36,583 nt of DNA from an uncultured Gemmatimonadota bacterium (GTDB lineage Bacteria > Gemmatimonadota > Gemmatimonadetes > Gemmatimonadales > Gemmatimonadaceae). Positions 30,018 through 36,583 of this stretch are shown piece by piece. The translations under genes were made by a program, and so were the position numbers. The stretch is from NCBI GenBank assembly GCA_946480295.1, contig CAMLIT010000036.1, positions 1 to 36,583 on the forward strand. Direction: 5' to 3'. A model generated the notes under the pieces. That model was not told where the DNA came from. It saw only the letters and a list, made by a program, of their open reading frames with translations, and ran no database searches. Position 1 is the stretch's first letter, and the number at the start of each line of letters is the position of its first letter.

Positions 30018-31396
30018 AGAAGGCACGGATCGTCGTCTGCGACGACGAGCTGCTGATCCGCCTGTGGCTGATCGAGCATCTGGACGAAGCCGGCTTCCGC
30101 GTGGATGGTGTCGGCGACTGCGCGAGTCTCATGGCCGCGCTGCAGCACGAGTCGGCCGACCTCGTGCTCCTCGACCTGCGGCTGCCGGACGGCTCGGGAC
30201 TCGACGTGCTCCCGCGGATCAAGGAGCAGGATCCGTTGCTGCCGGTCGTGATGATGACGGCGTACGGTGAGATCGAGACGGCGGTGGCCGCGGTGCGCGC
30301 CGGCGCGCGCGGCCAGCACCACCAGCCCCACATACTAACCGAGCGGCTGCACCTCCTCGACCAGGCGCTCGAGGGGCGCCAGCCCCCTACCGAAGTCGAC
30401 CGCTATCGCGACGGCTACCGCTGGCAGTTCGCCGACGTGGCGCTCGTCGGGCGCTCGCCGTCGCTGCGCCGCGTGGCGGAGCTGATCACGCGCGTCGGGG
30501 CGAAGGGGTCGGCGATGAACATCCTCATCCGCGGCGAGAGCGGGACGGGAAAGGACCTCGTCGCTCGGGCGCTGCACGCGCGGGGGCCGCGGCGCGCCAA
30601 TCCCTTCGTGAGCGTGAACTGCACCGCGCTGCCCGAGCACCTCGTGGAGAGTGAGCTGTTCGGGCACGAGGCCGGTGCGTACACCGACGCGCGCGAGGCG
30701 AAGCGCGGCCTGTTCGAGCTCGCGCATCGCGGCACGATCTTCCTCGACGAGATCGGGGACATGCCGAAGGCGGCGCAGGCGAAGCTGCTGCACTTCCTGG
30801 AGACGCACGAGTTCCGGCGCGTCGGCGGCGTGCGGAGCATCGACGTGGACGTGCACGTGGTGACGGCGACCAACCGCAACCTCGAGGAGGCGGTGGCGAA
30901 GGGCGACTTTCGCGAGGACCTGTTCTATCGGCTGAACGTGGTGCCGGTCTATCTGCCGCCGCTGCGCGAGCGCCCGGAGGACATCGCCCCGCTCGCCGTG
31001 CACTTCATGGATTCGCTGTGCCGCGACCTGCGCCAGGAGCCGCGCTCGCTCTCGCCCGACGCGCTGCACGCCATGGAGAGCTATGCCTGGCCGGGGAATG
31101 CGCGCGAGCTGCGGAACGTGCTGGAGCGCGTGCTCCTGCTGGAGGACGCGGAGACGCTCCTCCCGGAGCACCTGCCCGCGCAGTTCCACGAGGGCGGTCG
31201 CGGGAACGGGCACGGCGCGTCGCCGTCGAAGCGCTTCGTGCTGCCGCCGTCGGGGCTCGACCTGGAAGAGCTGGAGCGGGAGCTGATCTGCCAGGCGCTG
31301 GACCGCGCGGAAGGCAACAAGACCGGCGCGGCGCGGCTGCTCGGGCTGTCGCGGGACACGCTGCGGTACCGGCTGGAGAAGTACGGGATCCGGTAG
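30014..31396 (+). CDS. NtrC-family sigma-54-dependent response regulator
   Basis: A 460-residue regulator. The receiver domain (1-115) has Asp10/Asp11, phospho-acceptor Asp54 and Thr82 in register with NtrC, but Gln104 replaces the invariant Lys in the KP motif (QHHQPHILTE). The AAA+ domain has Walker A GESGTGKD (174-181), GAYTDA (221-226) where GAFTGA is usual, Walker B GTIFLDEIGD and the arginine-finger region REDLFYRLNVVP. A Fis-type helix-turn-helix (NKTGAARLLGLSRDTLRYRL) ends the protein. It should activate sigma-54 promoters, most plausibly that of the divergent cytochrome operon. ATA and CTA, rare codons here, fall at residues 107-108, next to the lost Lys. Confidence 0.9.
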   Translation: MKKARIVVCDDELLIRLWLIEHLDEAGFRVDGVGDCASLMAALQHESADLVLLDLRLPDGSGLDVLPRIKEQDPLLPVVMMTAYGEIETAVAAVRAGARGQHHQPHILTERLHLLDQALEGRQPPTEVDRYRDGYRWQFADVALVGRSPSLRRVAELITRVGAKGSAMNILIRGESGTGKDLVARALHARGPRRANPFVSVNCTALPEHLVESELFGHEAGAYTDAREAKRGLFELAHRGTIFLDEIGDMPKAAQAKLLHFLETHEFRRVGGVRSIDVDVHVVTATNRNLEEAVAKGDFREDLFYRLNVVPVYLPPLRERPEDIAPLAVHFMDSLCRDLRQEPRSLSPDALHAMESYAWPGNARELRNVLERVLLLEDAETLLPEHLPAQFHEGGRGNGHGASPSKRFVLPPSGLDLEELERELICQALDRAEGNKTGAARLLGLSRDTLRYRLEKYGIR

Positions 31397-31736
31397 GGAC
31401 GCGGGACGAGGGACGAGGGACGCGCCTCATCCCGGGCCGCTTCCGGCGTGCGTCGGGCTCCTCGACCCGGTCCGGCATCACGTCGTGGGGAACACGGATT
31501 CGACGGACGAACGGCACGGATCGGCGCAGATCGCTCCGGCTGGCGCCAAAGCTCCTCGCGCCGCGCCCGGTCCGGGTCTCAGATCCCGCGCACCTGCCCA
31601 TCCGTGCCGATCCGCATCTTCGGTGGAATCCGTGTCGGCTCTCTTGAAGGAGGCCGTGTAGAGGGGCCAGCGGCGGCGCGAGGAGGGGACTCGCCGAGGA
31701 GCCCGGACGCGTCCCTCGTCCCTCGTCCCAAAAAAA
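31396..31736. repeat. Approx. 340-bp heptamer-ended element with long internal hairpin (copy 2)
   Basis: The left end has four GGGACGC/A heptamers (31396-31423), the first sharing its G with the regulator stop codon. The right end has inverted units GCGTCCC, TCGTCCC x2 (31709-31729) followed by seven A residues. The internal hairpin includes ACACGGATTC (31492-31501) with GAATCCGTGT (31626-31635) and ACGGATCGGCGCAGAT (31516-31531) with ATCCGTGCCGATCCGC (31600-31615). GGGGAACACGGAT and GTAGAGGGGCCAGCG are shared with copy 1 in the same orientation, 171 versus 175 bp apart. The rest of the gap to 31851 has no gene. Confidence 0.87.
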
Positions 31737-31851
31737 CCGCGAGACGCCCCCGCACGCCGATGCTCTGACGTACGCCACCAGTGGAGCGCCTCGCAGTGAT
31801 TGTCCGATCGGCCCATCCGCGACCGATCGCCGAATTGCCTTCCGATCCGCT

Positions 31852-32052
31852 TCAGCTCACGACGTGCCCCGCCCGCCGTGCGGGCCGCAGGCCGTGACCG
31901 AGTACCTGTGCCAGCTGCGGCAGCACCCGATCCGTCCACGTCACGTACAGCGCCCAGAGCAGCACGCCGACGTCGAAGAGGGCCGCGATCACCAGCAGCG
32001 AGATCGGCAGCACCAGCCCGATCAACAGCAGGACGATGGCTTCGAGGAACAT
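31852..32052 (-). CDS. Small two-helix membrane protein, unknown function
   Basis: A 66-residue protein with a strong Shine-Dalgarno (GGGAGG six bases before the ATG at 32052), which fixes the start. Residues 2-36 are very hydrophobic (LEAIVLLLIGLVLPISLLVI, then AALFDVGVLLWALYVTW), giving one long or two short membrane helices, followed by a positive tail (GLRPARRAG) likely to be cytoplasmic. No family is recognised. It converges on the regulator gene across the repeat element at 31396. The 32053-32235 stretch upstream holds a 14-bp palindrome (GGACGCCGGCGTCC, 32181-32194) and no gene. Confidence 0.65.
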   Translation of the reverse strand: MFLEAIVLLLIGLVLPISLLVIAALFDVGVLLWALYVTWTDRVLPQLAQVLGHGLRPARRAGHVVS

Positions 32053-32235
32053 CGCGACCTCCCGCCGGCCCGGCCGGCTGGTGCATCCTCGCGAGCGGCG
32101 ACGGGCGGCGCTGCCTGACGATGCGCCCTCGATCCGCTCCGGGAGATGCACCAATCGCGTGTTCGTGAATATCGGGGCACGGACGCCGGCGTCCAGAAGC
32201 GAATCCCTGACGCGCCGGCCGGAGATCTCCCGTCC

Positions 32236-33930
32236 TCAGACCGCCGCGTGCGCCGCGAACGTCGGCGGCCGCCGATGCTTCGTCGCCTGCTCGTACGCGT
32301 ACGCGAGCTTCAGCAGCGCCGGCTCGCTCCACGCCCCGGCGACGAACGAGATTCCCACCGGAAGCCCATCCACGAACCCCATCGGCACGGTCACGTGCGG
32401 GTAGCCCGCCACGGCGGCGGGCGAGGTGAAGCTCCCGCTGCTCCCGCCGCCATCGCCGTTCACCAGGTCCGTGAGCCACATCGGCCCCTGCGTCGGCGCG
32501 ACGAGCGCGTCGAGGCGATGCTTCCGCAGCGTCTCGTCGATCCCCTCGCGCCCCGCCAGGCGATGATTGCGCGCGAGCGCCTTGCGATATGCCGCGTCGG
32601 TGAGCGGCCCCTTCTTCTGCGCCTGCTCGAACAGCTCCTGGCCGAAGTACGGCATCTCGCGATCCGCGTATCGCTCGTTGAACGCGATCAGGTCGGCGAG
32701 GGTGCGGGTCTGCACGTTCGGCTTCAGCCCGGCGAGGTAGCGGTTCAGGTCCGCCTTGAACTCGTACAGCAGCACCTCCTGCTCCGACGCGTCGAACTGG
32801 CCGGCGGTCTCGATGTCGGCGGGATCGACGATCGTCGCGCCGAGCTCCTTCATGACGTCGAGCGCCTGCGCGAACAGCTTGTCGGTCTGGGTGCTGTAGC
32901 CGGTGTACCGCGTGCGCGGCACGCCGAGGCGGGCGCCGCGCAGGCCGTTCGGGTCGAGGAAGGTCGTGTAGTCGGTGTGCGAGCGGCCGCGGCTCGCCGC
33001 CGTCGCCGGGTCGCGCGGATCCACGCCGGTGAGGGCGCCCAGCACGATCGCCGCGTCGCGCACCGTGCGCGCCATCGGCCCCGCCGTGTCCTGGCTGTGG
33101 GCGATGGGGATGATCCCCGCGCGGCTCACCAGGCCGATCGTCGGCTTGATGCCGACGAGCGAATGCGCGGCCGAGGGCGAGGTGATCGAGCCGTCGGTCT
33201 CGCTGCCGATCGCCGCCGCGCAGTACGACACGGCGGCCGCCACGCCGGAGCCCGAGCTCGAGCCCGACGTGTTGCGATCGAGCGCGTACGGCGAGCGATT
33301 CAGCCCGCCGCGCCCGGACCAGCCGCTCGTCGAGTGCGTGGAGCGGAAGTTGGCCCACTCGCTGAGGTTCGTCTTGCCGAGGATGATCGCGCCCGCCGCA
33401 CGCAGCCGCTCGGCGACGAACGAGTCGCGCGGCGCGATGTTGTCGGCGAGGGCGAGCGAGCCGGCCGAGGTGTGCATCCGGTCGGCCGTGTCGATGTTGT
33501 CCTTGATCAGGACGGGGATCCCGTGCAGCGGCCCGCGCGTGCGCCCGCCGCGTCGCTCGGCGTCGAGCGCGTCGGCGATGGCGAGGGCGTCGGGATTCAG
33601 CTCGATGATCGCGCGGAGCGCCGGGCCCTGGTGGTCGAGCTCCGCGATGCGGCCCTGGTACTGCTCGACGAGGGAGCGCGCGGTGTACCTGCCGGACGCG
33701 AGCCCCGCCTGGAGCACCGCGATCGGCACCTCGGCCAGGGCGAACTCCGCGACGGGGGTGCCGTCGGCTGGCGCGCGATGGCCGCCGGCGGCGTTCGGCG
33801 CGACCGGATCGCGCGGCTGCGGCCGGCCGCCGAGCACCGCGAAGGCGCCGGCGGCGACGGTGGATCCCACGAACGCGCGGCGCGTGAGACCGCCTCCGGT
33901 CCCGCCCTGCTCGTTGCGGTCGTCGTGCAT
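32236..33930 (-). CDS. Amidase-signature enzyme, Tat-exported
   Basis: A 564-residue amidase. TRRAFVGSTVAAGAFAVLGG (16-35) is a twin-arginine signal, so it is probably folded before export. The amidase-signature triad is visible: Lys143 in PVLIKDNID, cis-Ser224 in RNTSGSSSGSG and nucleophile Ser248 in GSETDGSITSPS, with the usual 24-residue Ser-Ser spacing. It would hydrolyse an amide bond such as a peptide-amide or other small amide; substrate unknown. Length is on the long side because of the signal and C-terminal region. It lies between a small membrane protein and the TonB-like gene on the same strand. Confidence 0.92.
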   Translation of the reverse strand: MHDDRNEQGGTGGGLTRRAFVGSTVAAGAFAVLGGRPQPRDPVAPNAAGGHRAPADGTPVAEFALAEVPIAVLQAGLASGRYTARSLVEQYQGRIAELDHQGPALRAIIELNPDALAIADALDAERRGGRTRGPLHGIPVLIKDNIDTADRMHTSAGSLALADNIAPRDSFVAERLRAAGAIILGKTNLSEWANFRSTHSTSGWSGRGGLNRSPYALDRNTSGSSSGSGVAAAVSYCAAAIGSETDGSITSPSAAHSLVGIKPTIGLVSRAGIIPIAHSQDTAGPMARTVRDAAIVLGALTGVDPRDPATAASRGRSHTDYTTFLDPNGLRGARLGVPRTRYTGYSTQTDKLFAQALDVMKELGATIVDPADIETAGQFDASEQEVLLYEFKADLNRYLAGLKPNVQTRTLADLIAFNERYADREMPYFGQELFEQAQKKGPLTDAAYRKALARNHRLAGREGIDETLRKHRLDALVAPTQGPMWLTDLVNGDGGGSSGSFTSPAAVAGYPHVTVPMGFVDGLPVGISFVAGAWSEPALLKLAYAYEQATKHRRPPTFAAHAAV

Positions 33931-34009
33931 CGTGTCTCCTCGCCTGTGCTGGACGGCCTAAGCATAAGCGGGGAGGCGCGAGGCGCGGAACGGGCGCGGG
34001 GCGCGCGCC

Positions 34010-34729
34010 CTACTCCGCGAGGGAGAACTGGATCGGCTGCTGCACGAAGACGCGGACCTTGCGCCCCCCGACCTCGGCCGGGTAGAAGCGCCAGTGCGCC
34101 AGCGCCTCACGCACCGCCTCGCTGAACGCGGGGTGCGTGGTCCGGAGCACCTTGAAGGTCGAGAGATCGGCGCGTCCGGCGGTGTCGATGACGAATTCCA
34201 CCAGCACCGTGCCCTCGATGTTCGTCTCGCGGAGCCGATCCGGATAGCGCGGTGGGCGGTTCTCCCTGTACGGGACGGCCGCCTTCTCCACCTCGAACTC
34301 GAAGTACGGCTGCTGCGGGTCGACGTGCTTCACCTCGCCCCCGACGACGCCGCGCGCGACCCCGCCGGCGACACCGCGTCCGCTGAAATCCTCCTCGCGT
34401 GTGGCGGCCCGGCTGAGATCGATGTCGGGGATCACGTTAGGCACCTTGACCGGCGCCAGGAGCACCTGGAATCCCCTGGCGGGGAGTGCCCCCTGCCGCA
34501 GCACCGGCTGGTCCATCGGCTTCGGCTGCTCCCGGGGCGGTGCCGGCTCCTGCTTCTTCAACTCCGTGAAGATCACGTTCTCCGCGCGGACCTTCTCGAC
34601 CCGCTGGGCGGCGCCGACCGTGAGCTGGACGGCCAGCGTGATGAGGAGGGCGTGCAGGGCGAGGCTGATGGCGGTGCCGCCCTCGTGATGCTGCCGCGCG
34701 TGCCGGGACTCGATGAGCGTCGTGAACAT
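34010..34729 (-). CDS. TonB-family energy-transducer-like protein
   Basis: A 239-residue protein with one N-terminal membrane anchor (about 19-40, AISLALHALLITLAVQLTVG), a Pro/Lys/Glu-rich periplasmic span (KKQEPAPPREQPKPMDQP) and a C-terminal TonB domain. The domain reads PPRYPDRLRETNIEGTVLVE, then FVIDTAGRADLSTFKVLRTT and RFYPAEVGGRKVRVFVQQP. It would link the proton-motive force to outer-membrane TonB-dependent receptors, although no ExbBD gene is nearby. GGAGG is six bases before the ATG and directly follows a palindrome. Confidence 0.9.
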   Translation of the reverse strand: MFTTLIESRHARQHHEGGTAISLALHALLITLAVQLTVGAAQRVEKVRAENVIFTELKKQEPAPPREQPKPMDQPVLRQGALPARGFQVLLAPVKVPNVIPDIDLSRAATREEDFSGRGVAGGVARGVVGGEVKHVDPQQPYFEFEVEKAAVPYRENRPPRYPDRLRETNIEGTVLVEFVIDTAGRADLSTFKVLRTTHPAFSEAVREALAHWRFYPAEVGGRKVRVFVQQPIQFSLAE

Positions 34730-34738
34730 TGCGCCTCC

Positions 34739-34760
34739 GCGAACGTACGCGCACGTTCGC
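34739..34760. promoter_or_regulatory. 22-bp palindrome upstream of the TonB-like gene
   Basis: GCGAACGT (34739-34746) and ACGTTCGC (34753-34760) are a perfect 8-bp inverted repeat around ACGCGC, 20 of 22 symmetric positions. It starts ten bases upstream of the ATG, next to the Shine-Dalgarno, so it could be an operator or a hairpin that hides the ribosome-binding site. Confidence 0.45.
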
Positions 34761-34816
34761 GCGCGCGGGCACGGCTCAGAATCGGGGAAAGAAACGAATG
34801 AATGTCGGGCCGCTGC

Positions 34817-35692
34817 CTACTGGCGCTCGCCGAGCCGCTCGCGCAGCGCCGCCAGCTCGGCCTCCTCGATCGGATAGGTGTGCGCCGGCTCGGGGAAGCG
34901 GCCGGCGCGCACGTCGGCTGCATAACGACGCACCGCCTCCACCATCCCCGCGCGCAGCTCGCCGTAGCGCTTGACGAACCGCGGCAGCCGTCCCTCGGTG
35001 ATGCCGAGCATGTCGTGCAGCACGAGCACCTGGCCGTCGGTCGCCGCGCCCGCGCCGATCCCGATCACGGGCACGCGCAGCCGCGGCACGATGAGCGCCG
35101 TCACCGCCGCGGGGATGGCCTCGAAGACGAGGGCGAAGCAGCCGGCGCGCTCGAGCGCCTCGGCGTCGCGCGCGATCGCCGCCGCGGCGTCGGCGGTCCG
35201 GCCGCGCGCCCGGTATTCCGCGGCGGTGCGCACCTGCTGCGGCGTCAGGCCGACGTGCCCCATGACGGGGATCCCCGCGGCGACGATCGCCCGCACGCGG
35301 TCGGTCATCGCCCCCGCGCCCTCGAGCTTCACGGCGTCGCACCCCGCCTCGGCGAAGCGACGCGCCGTCGCCACGGCCTGCGCGTCGCTCTCCTCGTAGC
35401 TGCCGAAGGTCAGGTCGCCGATCAGCAGCGGCGTGGCCAGCCCGCGGCGCACGGCGCGCGTCAGGACGAGCAGCTCGTCGGTCGAAATCTCCCGCGTCGA
35501 CGTGTAGCCGAGCACCGTGTTCGCCGCGGAGTCGCCGACGAGCACCGCGTCCACTCCCGCCGCCTCGGCGACGCGCGCCGTGGGATGGTCGTACGCCGTG
35601 ATCATGACGATCGGACAGCGCTCGGCCTTGCGCGCGGCGAGGTCGGCGATGGTCACGCGAGGACCGGGCACCGTCGGGAGATCGGCGCTCAC
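34817..35692 (-). CDS. panB: 3-Methyl-2-oxobutanoate hydroxymethyltransferase
   Basis: A 291-residue enzyme that makes ketopantoate from 2-oxoisovalerate and methylene-tetrahydrofolate, the first step of pantothenate synthesis. The motifs are VMITAYDHPTARVAEAAGVD, LVGDSAANTVLGY (metal ligand Asp), LIGDLTFGSYE, VKLEGAG (catalytic and metal Glu) and VIGIGAGAATDGQVLVLHDM. The start is GTG at 35692, which overlaps the stop of panC by four bases (GTGA) and so is translationally coupled. A longer in-frame stretch upstream lies inside panC and is not used. It is followed by a 100-bp gap to the TonB-like gene. Confidence 0.95.
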   Translation of the reverse strand: MSADLPTVPGPRVTIADLAARKAERCPIVMITAYDHPTARVAEAAGVDAVLVGDSAANTVLGYTSTREISTDELLVLTRAVRRGLATPLLIGDLTFGSYEESDAQAVATARRFAEAGCDAVKLEGAGAMTDRVRAIVAAGIPVMGHVGLTPQQVRTAAEYRARGRTADAAAAIARDAEALERAGCFALVFEAIPAAVTALIVPRLRVPVIGIGAGAATDGQVLVLHDMLGITEGRLPRFVKRYGELRAGMVEAVRRYAADVRAGRFPEPAHTYPIEEAELAALRERLGERQ

Positions 35693-36537
35693 GGCACGCG
35701 CAGGAGGACGTTGTCGATGAGCCGCACGGGCCCGACGCGCGCCGCGACGGCGACGAGGACCTCGCCCTCGACGCGCTCGATGGGCGCGAGGGTGTCCGCG
35801 CCGACGAGGGCGAAGTACTCGGGCGCGACCCCCTCCTCGCGCATGCGCGCGGCGCCCGCCTCCTCGACGCGCCGCGGATCGCGCTCGCCGTGGGCGATCG
35901 CGCGCTCCGCCGCGTCCAGCCCGTGGCGCAGGGCCAGGGCCTGCCGCCGCTCGGCCGCGTCGAGGCGCACGTTGCGGCTGGACATCGCGAGGCCGTCCGG
36001 CTCGCGCACGGTGGGGCAGACCGCGACGCGGAGCGGGAAGTCGAGATCGCGCGCCATGCGCTGCACGACGAGCGCCTGCTGCGCGTCCTTCTGCCCGAAG
36101 TAGGCGACCTCCGGCTGGACGATGTTGAACAGCTTCGCCACGACGGTGGTCACGCCGCGGAAGTGGCCGGCCCCGCGCGACGCGCCCTCGAGGACGTCGG
36201 TGAGCCCCGCCACGGTCACGGCGGTGGCGAAGCCCGCCGGATACATCTCCTCCGGCGACGGGGCGAAGAGGAGATCGACGCCCGCCTGCGACGCCAGCGC
36301 CGCGTCGCGCGCCTCGTCCCGGGGATAGGCGGCGAGGTCCGACGGCTCGTTGAACTGGGTCGGGTTCACGAACAGCGACACGACGACGATGTCGCACTCC
36401 TCGCGCGCGCGACGCATGAGCGCGAGGTGTCCCTCGTGGAACCAGCCCATCGTCGGCACGAGCCCGATGCGCCGCGCCGCGCGGCGCGCGGGTGCGAGCG
36501 AGGCGCGCAGCGCCGCGATCGAGCGGACGACGTTCAC
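35689..36537 (-). CDS. panC: Pantothenate synthetase
   Basis: A 282-residue enzyme joining pantoate and beta-alanine with ATP. The active-site motifs are VPTMGWFHEGHLALM (HxGH nucleotidyltransferase signature, with Trp-Phe where Ala-Leu is usual), NPTQFNEPSDLAAYPRD, KLFNIVQPEVAYFGQKD and AMSSRNVRL (KMSKS-like). The start is GTG at 36537, overlapping a possible upstream stop by four bases. With panB it forms the pantothenate operon, upstream gene first. Confidence 0.95.
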   Translation of the reverse strand: MNVVRSIAALRASLAPARRAARRIGLVPTMGWFHEGHLALMRRAREECDIVVVSLFVNPTQFNEPSDLAAYPRDEARDAALASQAGVDLLFAPSPEEMYPAGFATAVTVAGLTDVLEGASRGAGHFRGVTTVVAKLFNIVQPEVAYFGQKDAQQALVVQRMARDLDFPLRVAVCPTVREPDGLAMSSRNVRLDAAERRQALALRHGLDAAERAIAHGERDPRRVEEAGAARMREEGVAPEYFALVGADTLAPIERVEGEVLVAVAARVGPVRLIDNVLLRVP

Positions 36538-36583
36538 GGCCGCGCCCGCGTCGGGGCGAGATCGCGGGTGGCGGCGGCGAGCG
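36534..36583 (-). CDS. Possible 3' end of a gene upstream of panC
   Basis: The last 50 bases read on the minus strand as the end of an open frame (LAAATRDLAPTRARP then stop). The stop codon TGA shares four bases with the panC GTG start, the same overlap used by panC and panB. The start and identity lie outside the window. Confidence 0.35.
   Translation of the reverse strand, partial: LAAATRDLAPTRARP

Noticed and set aside
30296..30345. Paired frameshift in the response regulator at the lost Lys
   Set aside because: The alternative frames do not restore a KP motif, and the alignment to NtrC is gap-free through the region, so a substitution is more likely than an indel pair.
21641..31736. Composite transposon flanked by insertion sequences
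   Set aside because: The flanking elements are about 340 bp, encode no transposase, and show no target-site duplication that I could see. They are kept as repeats only.
32079..32153. TGGTGCATC/GATGCACCA inverted repeat upstream of the small membrane protein
   Set aside because: A 9-bp match with a 57-nt loop is expected by chance in this much sequence, and it has no clear position relative to a gene.

Overview
The window is about 36.6 kb of very GC-rich bacterial DNA, densely packed with genes on both strands. No rRNA, tRNA, CRISPR array, transposase or phage gene was seen. The gene mix suggests a chromosome of Gemmatimonadota or a close relative: CBM9/DUF5916 barrel proteins, stand-alone TonB-plug lipoproteins, secreted S9 peptidases, creatininase-like and DinB proteins, and a DmsE/MtrB conduit. 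This assignment is an inference from gene content, since no marker gene is present.

Layout. 1-5.3 kb: creatininase-family hydrolase, a hydrophilic small protein, an erythromycin-esterase-like enzyme, a zinc alcohol dehydrogenase and a secreted esterase. 5.3-9.2 kb (minus strand): tyrosine phenol-lyase, an MmcQ/YjbR protein and a long-chain acyl-CoA ligase. 9.3-11.7 kb (plus): lysophospholipid acyltransferase, a DUF4105 membrane protein and a PEBP-family protein. 11.8-17.5 kb: S9 peptidase, a probable small zinc-ribbon protein, a DUF5916 barrel protein, a DinB-like protein and a small charged protein. 17.6-21.6 kb: polyphosphate glucokinase-like ROK kinase, a membrane protein with a degenerate HD-GYP domain, a methyltransferase, a plug-domain lipoprotein and a ferric-reductase-like membrane protein. 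22-31.4 kb: a five-gene respiratory operon (Rieske, b6-type cytochrome b fused to cytochrome c, monoheme cytochrome c, decaheme DmsE/MtrA-type cytochrome, MtrB/PioB-type porin), divergent from a histidine kinase/NtrC-type regulator pair. 31.8-36.6 kb: small membrane protein, Tat-exported amidase, TonB-like protein and panB-panC.

Two things stand out. First, the respiratory operon looks like a route from the quinone pool across the outer membrane. The divergent intergenic region holds a candidate sigma-54 (-24/-12) promoter and two 14-bp near-palindromes (13/14 identical, 44 bp apart) at enhancer distance, so the neighbouring NtrC-type regulator is the obvious candidate controller. Second, the spaces between genes carry a repeat system built on 7-bp periodicity. 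Arrays of CCCTCGT/GGGACGA, CTGCGTA, TTGGTCN, CTCCCGC and CGCCCGC heptamers abut start codons, sit just after stop codons, or flank hairpins in inverted orientation. Two copies of a roughly 340-bp element with heptamer arrays at both ends and a long internal hairpin lie in the same orientation on either side of the 9.4-kb electron-transfer and regulator block. I know of no described family that matches these elements; the cyanobacterial heptanucleotide repeats (STRR) are the closest analogy.
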